A stretch of 64,000 bases of DNA. Origin: Miscanthus floridulus. Its lineage: Eukaryota; Streptophyta; Magnoliopsida; Poales; Poaceae. The notes below the pieces were generated by a model. That model saw nothing but the letters and a program-made list of their open reading frames with translations. It was not told where the DNA came from and made no database searches. Shown piece by piece: positions 9,303 to 21,600 of this stretch (position 1 is the first letter of the stretch; each line of letters opens with the position of its first letter). Position numbers and translations under genes: made by a program. The DNA lies in NCBI RefSeq assembly GCF_019320115.1, contig NC_089587.1, positions 100,900,166-100,964,165 on the forward strand, written 5' to 3'.

Positions 9303-12300
9303 TCAGCTGAAATCACTTCCCAGTATGAAGGCGTGTATTTCTGACCAGCTAGAAACCGTATAAAGCACTCCAGACCGTGCCTTGAACGCGGATGCATCTT
9401 CCTCCGTCAGTTGCCTCTGCTTCTCTACTAGACCAGGGAACAATGGGACAAAAGAAACACCAAACTGTTTGCCCACTCTACGCAAGATTGTGCTTGACCC
9501 AATGATGATACCAATATCCGCCTCCAATAAGCAGAGCAAATCTCCAACTGAGTCTCCAATATAAACAGACAGGAATGGCGCTGTACTGTCCACGTCACTT
9601 CTGATGCTCTTGAACTTTTCAACTTTGTCTAGCGGAGACTGCATCTTTCTGTCAATCTCACCAGTTGAAACAGATTCCTCAAAGGCAAACTCGTTTGAAT
9701 GTATGTTCAAACCATCTAGACAACCGGCTGCATGAAGGCATGACAATGCAAAGGAAAGTAACTGCCAGTTAAGAACTGTCTATTCAAAACAAATTTGAGA
9801 TGTTGATTGTTAGCTTATAGCAACAACACAGGTTAGCAAATTGGCTTAATCGTGGTGGTGCCATTGTCATCAGAGAGACAAAGAATACCTGATGAGAAGG
9901 CGGATCTTATAAGTTCTGCACACCAGCAATAGGAAAGAATATGGATATCCAAATTGAGGTTCTCCCTTGTTTTTACAATCTTCTGAAAGAAATTTTTACA
10001 GCCACCTTGAAGAATAAGCCGCTCCCCAGCTTTCCTGATGTCTTCTAAATTCATTCCCCTCAGGACACCAGAGTCGACAACCCTAGAATTTGCAAGCTTC
10101 TCAAACTCAGCTAGCACCTCCAGGCCTTTATACAGTTTATCATAATCTAGTGACTTTGCTGTAATAAAACAAAAAACACAAACAATCATTAAATCATTCA
10201 AGCATGGCTTATCTACTATTGCAAAATCACAAACCAATAGAAACAAATGAAACACAGAGGCCATGATGCACATACATTCTTCTAGAGGAAGTAGTATTTC
10301 CATGCATTCCTCATACTCTTCCATGTATTGCTTAGAGAGCATGTTCCATGAATTTCTCAGGTCTCCCGATTTTGTGCGGTCGAGGTTATTATCAATCCCA
10401 CTTTGACTTGCCTTTTGGAATGACAAAATTGCAATCTCCGCCAAAATGGCAGATGAATCAACAACAGTGCATGTCAAATCAAAATCAGAAAAGATCAAGA
10501 GTTTATATTTTGGATCACAATATCTTGAAAGTGGAGCTACAACAGTTTGGTCCACAAGCTGAGCAGAAAAGAACTCCACTTCCAGTTTCATAGCTTGCTG
10601 GTAGAGCTTGCCAATAATCTCAAGCTCCTCACCAGTTAATGAGACACTTAGTTTGTCTAGCAATTCTTCTATTTGGAGTGCATTGTCCTGTGGAAGAGAG
10701 GGTAAAACGAGAGATGATTCAGCACATGAACCAATTGCATTGAAGCATGAGCCAATACTACAGTCAAATGTAGAAGCACTGATGTATAGAACAATGATAA
10801 TTCTATACCTCAAAATCACTGGATGCATATGTGTTAATCCATTTCTTGTATGGGTGATTTTCATCTTGTTTAAGGAAAGCCATGAGTTCTTTGCCTAGAT
10901 ATGCATAAAGCCTCATGCATGGAGTCATGGCCCCAACAGTGTATGCAGCAATTTTAGTCTTCTCAAATGGAGTAACCATTTTGTCAGAACCTTTTGTGCC
11001 ATCAACTTTTCCAGCCGCAGTTGCAAGTAGGAAATCAGTGTACTTGGTTGTAGCTGCGCTTGGAGGCATCTCTTTGGTAGGATCAACTCCCCACTCCTGC
11101 AAATAGAATAGACAGGAGGGTACCCGATTGAGTGTTAAGAAAAATAAGTTGGGAAGAGGATTAGTTAGCAGTTATTGAATCAGAGAGGAAAGATGAAGTT
11201 CAGTTTTAAGGACAATAGATATATCTCTAGCAACTTATACAATACATCAGCTGGTAAGCATTTTGTTGTAGATGCAGGGCCTTAAAATGTACCTTCATTA
11301 ATTGAATACGACATAGTTACATACTTCCATATAAAAATGCATGATCAGGATATATTAGAAGTGTTTGCTCAAGTTCTCTCAGTTTAGGGCTAAAATCATG
11401 AGCGAAATGATTCTTCCATCTGTCTTTTTTTTCTTCCCAAAGTGTCCTTGCGCCTTTACCTGTCCTGTATGTGACCTGGACTTTTTTTACCACATTCCTC
11501 CAAATTCTCCCTGCCTTCCTCTTGATTTTTCTGAGACCGTGTTCCACTTGATTTTTCTCCCTCCACGTGCTCCTCTTTTTTACCTTTTTTTTTTCCTTTC
11601 CGACTTTTCTTTCACCACCATACTACTCCCTCTGTTCCAAATTATCACCCTGTTCGCTTGTTGGTTTCAACCAGCCCAAACCAGCCAACCAACAGTGTTT
11701 TCCTCTCACATAAAACCAGCACCAGCCAGTCCAAACCAGCCCAGAAACCAACCAGCGAACAGGCTGTATAAGTCACTTTGACTTTTTTGGTACATAGATT
11801 TTGCTATGTATCTAGACATACGTTATATGTAGATACATAGCAAAATTGATGTACCCAACAAGTCAGAGCGACTTATCATTTGGAACTGAGCAAGTACTAT
11901 TCTTTTTACCAGTTCCCCCATCACACATGCATGCCTTCCACTTGTATTTTCATGTGTGTTCCACCTCCAGATTCCTTTTCTTTTTACCAGTTTTTCCCAT
12001 CACGCGTACCTCCCACCCCTCTTTTTTCATGTGTGTGTTCCTGCATAGCTGTTTTTCTAAAAAATCGGAAGGAGAATTTATAAAGATAAATAACAACAAT
12101 ATAATAAATGTAAAAAACAAAGTAAAAGGCAACATCACAAGCCTTTGAACGTTTGACCCTTCCCTACGAAAGAAGGATTCCCCCACTAAGTTATTGTTGC
12201 AGTTTTAATTATATGAACAAAACTTGTCATATTAGAACCTGGTTGAATAGATCGTCCAACTAATTATACAAATGGAAATTTTGAGCGGTTTATTGTCCAG

Positions 12301-14243
12301 TCCCGTCTAAATAAACACTATGCCAAATCAGCACAAAGAATACACCCTATTTAGTGACGCAGAAACAAAATGCATCTCTTAAGCTCACAACCGTCCAATA
12401 GGATCCAACAGACCAATCTCTCTTCGTGTCCGTACGAGTTAGAGTTGTGTGTTTAAGCACGGTGCGGAGTCCGATTCCAAAGCAAATTGGAATACGAACC
12501 GTTTTCATGATCTGCCACTCTCTCACGCACCCATACGAGCTAGAGCAGAGTGTTTAGGCATGGTGCGGAATCCAATCGCAAAACGAATTGGAACGCATGA
12601 TGTGATTCAATGATAAATCTCTAAATCTCCCGTACTCATGAGTTAGTGCAGCACGCATCTAGGAACAGTACATAGTTCGATTCCCAAAAGAATTGAGAAG
12701 CACGACCTGATTTCAGGTAACCACGCAACAACCTCAACGTCTCGTTGCAACGCACAAGTATGTTTGCTAGTATGGTATAAGGACTCAAGGGACATAAAAA
12801 AACCTCTTATGCAGTGAAATATCTGAAAACTGAAATACTCTTAACAACAACAGGCAATAATTAGCAAGATTTTGAATTCAACAGTGTTAACATGCTAATA
12901 GAGATCTATTTGGTAGTAAGCAGGTTAGGTTTACAAGTAATCAAAGGATGGAAGGCAAAGGTACTGGTAAGAAGTGAAGACTAAAAAAGAAAAACAGTAT
13001 GTGCAATAATTCGTTTGGGGAGGAATGCATGGACTATGATCTTCTCACTCCGACAAATCAAATGGTCAAGGAAATGAAACAAATCCTAAAAAGGACAACA
13101 ATTTAATCATAAGTTATACCACCAGATAGGACAGACAATATTGAACTGATAGGACTATCTTATACATATACACTAAAGCGAATTACAATTTTTTGTTTTT
13201 TTTTTTTAAAAAAAAGCTATGTTGGCTTGTAAGCATTTTGGGTATAGATGCAGGATTTCAAAGTGCAATACTGTAAAATAGGTGCACAGTTGGCATAGTG
13301 GACTGCTCAGGTATGGCTTAATTAATCTAAGACAAGAGCAAGCAGCAAAGTTGCATATGCACGGCACAATCAAGATTCAAGAATAGTTAAGATACACAAT
13401 CAAGATATATGTTAGTGTCAAAGCTACAAGATGAATATGAGTGATGTGGAGCAGTTGATTTATCTTTACTGAAACAGAACAGATCTGTTTCATTTGTATT
13501 AGTAGTAGTTTCCTAAAGGATCCATGTGTACATCCATCATGTTATAGTAGGATACTAGGTTCAGCGGTGAGGCTTGGCCTGCAACCGCAAGCAACCAATC
13601 CATTCATTGGCGATTCCATGGGAAACATATGGGTGGGGGAGGAAATGACCTTCAGAACGGAGGCGTGGAGGTTGAGCTCTTGGAGGATGGCCTTCCTGAG
13701 CGCAGCGATGGTGGCCCTGTCGTCATCATCGTCAGCGCAGTCCTCCGCCATTTCGTACCTGATTGATTGCGCCACGGGAGGAAAGGAAGAATCAGATCAG
13801 ATCCAGTCCAGTTCTGGGAGTGGTTAGGCGAATCAAATCGGACGGAATCAGGAAGGAGGGAATTGGACTTACGCGCGAGCGAAGGCGTGAAGGAAGTGCG
13901 CGTCCTGCGCGATGTAGTGGCGGAAGACGTCGAGCCGCAGGTTGCCGGCGGCGAGGGAGAGGATGAAGGGCGTGTATGCGGCGAAGGCGGCCTCCCGCGT
14001 GGAGGCAGCGATCCAGAAGCGGCGGGCCGCCGAGCCCTCGGCAACGACTGCGGCGGAAGCGGGAGAAGGAGATGACGCCATGGACCTTCTACCTTCGCCT
14101 GTCGACGACCAACAGGAGAAGGAGCTAGAGGTCGAGGGGGAGGCGGAGGGGCAGGGGAAGGGGGAGGGGGAGGCGGAGGCGGAGGAGACGAGAAGAGGGC
14201 GTCGCAGCGGGAGGCAGAGGCGGAGGCGGCGAAGAACAAGCAT
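9303..14243 (-). CDS. TH2: Bifunctional TH2: TenA-like aminohydrolase plus HAD thiamin-phosphate phosphatase (6 exons)
   Basis: The model is complement(join(9303..9727, 9889..10158, 10276..10687, 10809..11096, 13650..13758, 13873..14243)), 624 aa, with all splice sites GT-AG. Residues 1-~55 form an Arg/Ser-rich organellar presequence. About 65-250 is the TenA/THI-4 domain (RFWIAAS, FRHYIAQDAHFL, YTVGAMTPCMRLYAYLG). About 315-624 is a HAD phosphatase with DFDLT at 324-328 (motif I) and GDSVGD at 541-546 (motif IV). Family knowledge: TH2 dephosphorylates thiamin monophosphate, and its TenA part salvages the pyrimidine moiety. An internal Met at 14081 would give a form without the presequence, in line with the dual mitochondrial/cytosolic location known for Arabidopsis TH2. 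Intron 2 (2553 bp) holds nested MITEs and a Helitron end. A MULE begins ~146 bases upstream of the start codon. Confidence 0.92.
11626..11894. mobile_element. Stowaway-type MITE in TH2 intron 2, itself carrying a nested MITE
   Basis: It is flanked by TA at 11624-11625 and 11895-11896. The left end is CTCCCTCTGTTCCAAATTAT. The right end, CATTTGGAACTGAGCAAG, is its imperfect inverted complement. The arms share inverted TTTTGCTATGTATCTAGACA-type sequence. The element is interrupted at 11646-11766 by a second MITE. Confidence 0.75.
11646..11766. mobile_element. Nested 121-bp MITE with CCTGTTCG ends
   Basis: Its ends, CACCCTGTTCGC and GCGAACAGGCTG, are inverted repeats. A 3-bp direct repeat TAT flanks it (11643-11645 and 11767-11769). 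Removing it restores the Stowaway consensus AAATTATAAG, which shows the order of insertion. It belongs to a family that recurs at least seven more times in this window. Confidence 0.75.
12741..12770 (+). mobile_element. Helitron 3' terminus in TH2 intron 2
   Basis: CGTTGCAACGCACAAG followed by TATGTTTGCTAG and then a T resembles the common grass Helitron 3' end (hairpin around CAACGCAC, then CTAG before T). The left (TC) end was not located. The preceding 12420-12700 holds three degenerate copies of a motif around GTTTAAGCACGGTGCGGAGT. Confidence 0.5.
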
Positions 14244-15639
14244 ATACGTGTGTATGTGTGCAGAGAAAGAGGAAGAGAATGGGGAGGAGCCTCGCCGCCG
14301 GCCGGCCAATACTCTCCCCCACTCACTGCTGCTACAAGACGACGGGGACTCCAACCGGGCAGAAAGTGGCCGGCAAATGCTTTCTTTTTTTTAAGCCTTT
14401 TACATGTGTGTCGTTACGAATGATGGTCCAGCTTATAGGCCACTAAAAAGTTTCGAATGTACTGTGATGTCATGGCACTAAACTTTTTTTTTTTTTTTTT
14501 TTTTGCCTTCCATGACATTTCGTCCACTTTTACCTCTAACGATGTCAAACAGACGGATGAAATGACCATGTTGCCCTACAGTGGGGCCCGTTTGTTAGTC
14601 ACCTAAACCTTCCTCTTTTTTCTTCTCTTTCGTATAGCAGCGCCGCCCCGGCCAAATCGAAGGCGCCCGAGAGCCCAACACGGTGCTGGGGGCATCCCGA
14701 CCAACGCGACCAGCGCCTCGGCCACCATTACCAACGTGCAGACGAGCTTAACTCCGCCACAGCCACTGTGGGCAAGCTCTGCCCCGGCCGCCACGAGCGA
14801 ACTCCGCCCCGACGCATGGCAGCAAAGCTGCTGCCGTCGCGCGACCGCTCCTGCAGCTTGACGAGGCCCTTGAGCGCCGTTCTGGATGGTGGGCGAGCTA
14901 GACGCAGGCGAGGTTGCCATTCCTTGGCGTACACCACGGCCGCACACGACGTCGTCGTCTGGGCCTGTGCGTCATCCGCAGCCTAGGCCTTATCCATGGC
15001 GGCGGCTAGCCTCCCTGCGCGGCAAGTGTGGCACCCACCACCCACGTCCGCAGCGCCGCCACCTGCGCAAGTGGACGCCCCGCCGTGCTCTAGAAGCCAC
15101 CGCGAGCACCGGTCGAGCCCATGTCTGCCCTGCCTCGCGATGCTCGGCTATAAAAGCCAGAACGAGTCCGCCATGGCCACCCTCTACATCTTTCAAAATT
15201 CGCCACGAGCGAGCCTTCCCGTTTCAATTCCTTGTAGCAATAAGTGATTAAGGTTAAAAGCTAGCTCCTAGAAGCAATCCCGTCGAGAACAATCAAGGGT
15301 AGGGGCTGTATTGGCGGATCCTGTCGTCATTGTGCGCCATGGCTGTAAAGCCAAGACCGTGCGTGGCTAGATTTTTTTCATCCCTCTCTTGGTCATCGTC
15401 TCAGTATCCCTGACGCAGGAGGTGGCTCCACCGACGGAGGCGGCGCATGGCCACGCCAGCCATGCCACCCGCGCGCATGGCTGCGCCCTGCCCCGTCGTC
15501 CTATGCGTAGCCGCGCCCTATCCCTCTGGCCATGCTGCCCGCGCGCACGGCGTTCAGCGAGGCGCGGTTTGCCCCGAGGCGGCACGCAACCGGCCTCTAG
15601 ATGCAGCACGGCCGTCCTCCAGGACGTGGCGTGGCCGGC

Positions 15640-17563
15640 TGAAAGGTCCTAATATGGCTAGAGGGGGGTGAATAGCCTATTTAAAAATCTATAAACCAAC
15701 TAGAGCAATTTGATTAGTATGACAAATAGCGAAAAGCAAACTTGCTCTAGCTCTACAAGGGTTGCAAGCCACCTATTCAACAATTCTAGTTGTTATGATC
15801 ACTAGACACATAATTTACTAGGTAACTACTCACTAAGAGTTCTCACAAATATTACACTAAAGAGCTTCACTAGATGAACGTAATCCACAAAGCAAGCTCT
15901 CAATTCTAGTTATATTAAAGAGCTTGCTATAGCTAGTTTGCGGGAATATAAATGAGTAAGTGAGGTGATTATACCGCCACGTAGAGGAGTGAACCAATCA
16001 CAAGATGAATATTTTATCAATCACCGGGAGAATACCAAAGGGCAAGAGACAACTAATTTTCTCCCGATGTTCACGTGTTTGCCAACATGCTACATTCTTG
16101 TTGTGTCGACCAATACTTGGTGGTTCGGCGACTAAGAGGTGTTGCACGAACCTCGTCCACATAATTGGACACTGCAAGAACCTACCCATAAGTGAGATAA
16201 CTCAATAACATGAGTATTCCACTAGAGTTATCTTTCGGCGCTCTACCGGAGAAGGTATAAATCCCCTCACAATCACCGGAGATAGCCACGAACAATCACC
16301 AACTCTTGTCAATCCTCCTCCGCTGCTCCAAGCCGTCTAGGTGGTGGCAACCACCAAGAGAAACAAGTGAATCCCATAGCAAAACACGAATACCAAGTGC
16401 CTCTAGATGCAATCACTCAAGCAATGCACTTAGATTCTCTCCTAATCTCACAATGATGATGGATCAATAATAAAGATGGGTGGGAGGGCTTTGGCCAAGC
16501 TCATAAGGTTGCTATGTCAATGCAAATGGCCAAGAGAGTGAGCTTGAGCCGGCCATTGGGGCTTAAATAGAAGCTCCCACAAAATAGAGTCGTTGGCTCC
16601 TCAGTCCACTGAAAAATAGGACGACCGGACGCGCAGGTCAGATCGACCGGATGCTAGACCCCAGCGTCCGATCGCGCGATGTGTGCCACGTGTCCCCTAC
16701 TTCAAACGCTGATCGCTCGATCTCAAATGTCATCCGTATATTTAAGTTATGACCGGACGCAGGACATCAGCGTCCGGTCGTTTCTAGAAAGCTTTCATTC
16801 ACGAAAAATCATGACCAGACGCGTCCGGTCATGCCCGACAGGACTCACCCAGTGTTCGGTCCCTCAGGGTCTCCTCTGTGCGCTGTCGTGTCAGCAGGAC
16901 CAGATGTACCCCGTCAATGTTTGGTCACTGAGTGACCCAGCATCCGATCGAAGACCGACGCCAGCGTCTTCACTCTTCCACTAACCGGACACGCCGGTCC
17001 TTCCAAGACCAGCGTCTGGTCACTTACAGTGACCTTCGTCTTTTCTATATAGTGCGCCGGTGGCACCGTCGGACTGTCCGCACTCTACGGGTGGACACTC
17101 CGCCGGTGAAGTTTCTAACCCTTGCTCAAATGTGCCAACCACCAAGTGTATCACATTGTGCACATGTGTTAGCATATTTTCACAAACATTTTTAAGGGTG
17201 TTAGCACTCCACTAGATCCTAAATGCATATGCAATGTGTTAGAGCATCTAGTGGCACTTTGATAACCGTATTTAAATACGAGTTTCACCCCTCTTAATAG
17301 TACGGTTATCGATCTTAAATGTGATCACACTCACTAAGTGTCTCGATCACTAAAATAAAAATGGATCCTACTATTTATACCTTTGTCTTGAGCCTTTTGT
17401 TTTTCTCTTTCTTCTTTTGATCGTCACCATGCCTTCACCATCATCACGATGTTCACCATTGCTTCATTACTTGGAGTAGTGCTACCTATCTCATAATCAC
17501 TTTGATAAACTAGGTTAGCACTTAGGGTTTCATCAATTAACCAAAATCAAACTAAAGCTTTCA
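15640..17563 (-). repeat. 3' LTR of copia element I
   Basis: 1924 bases, ending TG...CA. On its minus strand a TATTTAAG box (near 16563) lies in the promoter part. The region 16600-17100 is full of inverted GACCGGACGC / GCGTCCGGTC motifs. Confidence 0.9.
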
Positions 17564-17577
17564 ATCTCCCTCTTTTT
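17564..17577 (-). other. Polypurine tract of copia element I
   Basis: Minus-strand AAAAAGAGGGAGAT directly abuts the LTR, the position expected for the plus-strand primer of reverse transcription. Confidence 0.85.
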
Positions 17578-18682
17578 AGTAATTGATGACAACTCTTACA
17601 CAAAGATATAAATTAAGATTTAATTGAATCCACGTTGCTTGCCCAAGCACATTTACCATGTGTAAAAGGATATGAACAAGTTTCATGAATCGCATATGGT
17701 AGCAATTGCTCCCCCTACATATGTGCTAAGAGTTTGGATTGAAGCTTGCACATATGCTTAGATAGAAAAATATAGGAGACAATGCCTACCAAATGATGCT
17801 AAGATATATGAGATGAACCTTTGAAGCATGATACCAATCAGAGTGCACCAATATATCATCCTTAGCACCATTAGTAACTAGACATACATAAAAACTAGAA
17901 TACCCCATGAGATCAACATTACAAGCGAGGGTCTAATTTCTATAAAATAAACATAAGTCTAGTTACTTTAGCCTATGCATGCTAGTTTTTCATTTCACCA
18001 TTCAAGCATATAACTAGCATACACCACACAAGCATGGATATTGAAATTTAAAACTTGTGATGCAAGCAAATATATGAAATACACATTCAAATGCAACATA
18101 CAAGTTTATGAGCTTGCTCCCCCTACTTGTGTGCATTTTTTATTGATCCTCTTACAATGTTATTTCATTTCATTTCATTTGTTTGCTCCTTCTATCTTAC
18201 TATCTTTGTGAGTTTCTCTCCCCCTTTGTCAACAATTAGCATAAAAAGGCGAGCTCAAATTATAGATAGGTTGGGGTGGAACCATGTGAAGTGAGGATTA
18301 TTTTCCCAATTTAGTTCAATCTAGATCACTTGCAAAAGATATTTAACTCAGTTTGATCTAAGAACAAGCTTCTTCACACCTCTAAATAAAGAGTTATCTT
18401 GTACCATGTTGAGTTAAACACTTATAGCTTATTTTCTAGATCAAACACTAGGTTTACAAGCCCACAAACATGTCATATGCTACCACTAGATCATTTCAAA
18501 CATACAAGCAATAGTGGTACCATACAAGCATCAAATTTATTTAATTTTCATGAATGAGCCTAGGACATGATAGAAATGACTAGATGCACTAAACAAGTCC
18601 TTAGCAATGGATGGATGACATGTCAATCAACTTTACCTTGCTTTGCTCGAAGGAGAGGCAAGTCATATAATGGGGGGGTGCA

Positions 18683-21600
18683 TCAACACATATTGAAGAA
18701 GTCAAGTATGTTCAATTCATTCCTTAGTTTGCAAAACCTCTTCTCATCAAGTGGCTTGGTGAAGATATCGATAAGTTGATCTTCGGTGCCCACACTCTCA
18801 ATGCAAATGTCCCTTTTTTATTGGTGATCTCTTATGAAATGATGGCGGACATCAATATGCTTTGTTCTTGAATGTTGAACCAGATTATAGTGACTCACAA
18901 ATGTGTCATTCTTCATTTGTTTAATTTGAAGACCAAGGAAGTAACTAAGCTCTCCAATTATGGACATCTCAAACTCACTTGCCATCATCTTGCCAAACTC
19001 CTCATAAAAATCTTAATTTGTTGACCCAAATATGATATCATCAACATAGATTTGCATTACAAACAAGTCATTTTCAAGCTTCTTGGTGAAGAGAGCGGTA
19101 TCAACCTTTTCCATCTTAAATCCCTTAGAGAGTAGGAAATCCCTCAATCTCTCATACCATTCTCTAGATGCTTGTTTTAATCCATACAAAGTCTTTCTCA
19201 ACTTGTAAACATGGTTGGGTTTCTTCTCATCTTTAAAACCAGGAGGTTGCTCAACATACATAAGCTCATTGATGTACACATTGAAAAATGCACTCTTCAC
19301 ATCGATTTGGTACAACTTCATGTTGTGGGCATAAGCATAGGCTAACAAGATCCTAATTGCTTATTGCTTCCAATCTTGCAACCAGGGTATATGTTTCTCC
19401 AAAGTCAAGACCTTCAACTTGAGTGTAACCTTGAGCCACTAATCTTGCTTTGTTCCTTATTACTATCCCATCTCGATCTTGTTTGTTTCAAAAGACCCAC
19501 TTGGTTCTAATCACATTATGATCCTTAGGCCTTTCAACTAACTCCCATACTTTATTTCTTATGAAGTTGTTTAGCTCTTCATGCATAGCATTGACCCAAT
19601 CAACATCCCTCAAAGCTTCATCTATCTTCTTAGGTTTAATGGATGACACAAAAGAGAAATACTCACAAAATGAGACTAATCTTGATCTAGTTTGTACACC
19701 TCTTGAAATATCACCAATTATAGTGTCCAATGGATGATCTCTTGCAACATTGGTTGGTTGAAGCACTTACACTTGATTGCTTGCATTTGATTGATCACTT
19801 GGTTAAGATGATAAACTAGCCACTTGTTGTTGATCTTGCACTTTGTCATCACTAGTACTTGCTTGAACTTGATCACGAGAACCACTAGCTTGCACATTTG
19901 AGTTAGAGAGCACTTGATTCTTGTTATCTTCAACATCAATCACTTCTCTAGGCCTTATATCACCAATATCTATGTTCTTCATTACATTGATTAATTGAGT
20001 ATCTCTTACATCATCTAGATTCTCATTTTCCTCCTAGGAACCATTTGTTTCATCAAATTCCACATCATGAACCTCCTCAAGAGTACCACTAGCCAAATTC
20101 CAAACTCTATATGCCTTGCTAGTAGTGGAGTAACCAAACAAGAAGTCTTCATCACATTTCTTTTCAAACTTGCTCAATGTAGTGCCTTTCTTCAATATAT
20201 AGCATTTACAATCAAAAACCCAAAAGTATGTTATGTTGGGCTTTTTTCCATTCAATAGCTCATAAGGTGTCTTCTCTATCATGGGGTGACGATAGAGTCA
20301 GTTGCTATAATCGCAAGCCATGTTGATTGCTTTGGCCCAAAATGAATGACTCATATTGTACTCACTCAACATTGATCTTGCCATGTCAATCAAAGTTCTA
20401 TTCTTTCTTTCAACTAGAACATTTGATTATAGAGTGTACTTGGCCGAGAATTGATATCTAATTCTAAATTTATCATACAACTCATTAATTCTTGTGTTCT
20501 TGAACTCAATTTCATTGTCACTTCTCACTTTCTTGATGGTTGTTTCAAACTCATTGTGAATGTCCTTGACAAAAGATTTGAATATTGTAAACACATCACT
20601 CTTATCCACTAGAAAGAATACCCATGTATATCTAGTGAAATCATCCATAATCACAAATCCATATTTGTTTCCACCAATGCTAGTGTATGTGATTGGTCCA
20701 AACAAGTTTATGTGCATCAACTCAAATACCTTGGATGTACTCATCATGCTCTTCTTAGGATGTGTATTACCAACTTGCTTTTCGGCTTGACATGCACTAC
20801 ATAGCTTATCCTTCTCAAATGTGACATTTTTCATGCCTCTAACTAAGTAATGCTTAATCAACTTGTTCAATTGTTTCATTCTAATATGACCAAGCCTTCT
20901 ATGCCATAACCAACCTATGCTAGACTTAGTGATCAAACATGTTATCAATTGAGCTCTCTAGCATTGAAATCAACAAAGTATAGATTCTCATATCTAAATC
21001 CTTTGAAAATCAAGTTAGAGCCATCTACACTTATGATCTCTATATTATCCACGCCAAATATGCACTTGAAACCAAGATCACATAATTAAGCTACCGATAA
21101 TAGGTTGAAGTTCAAGCTCTCTACTAGTAGTACATTTGAAATGCTCAAGTCATTGGAGATTGCAATCTTACCAAGACCCTTGGCATTGCCTTTTCCATTG
21201 TCACCAAAAGTGATACTATCAATCCCATTGCTCTTATTTTTATTGATTGAATTGAACATTCTTGGATCACCGGTCATGTGTTGTGTGCACCCACTATCAA
21301 GCATCCAATACCTTCCTTTGGCCTTATAATTTACCTACAAAAGAAGATTAATTCTTTTTAGGTACATAAACTTGCTTGGGTCCTTGAAGGTTAGTTACCA
21401 AGGTCTTTGGTACCCAAATGACCTTCTTCTTTGGACCCACAATTGGTGTACCAATGAACTTAGCCTTCACACCATTGGCACCCTTAACAAGCATATAACA
21501 AGAATCAAATTTAATGGAGGATATATTTGGTAGCTTGTTCTTGTTAATCTTGTAATATCGCTCTACATGCCCAACTTGCTTGCATCTATTGCAAAACCGA

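Noticed and set aside
14603..15650. Several GC-rich open frames as independent genes
   Set aside because: They lie inside the MULE, have no recognisable domain and no splice structure. They may be captured fragments but are not supported as genes.
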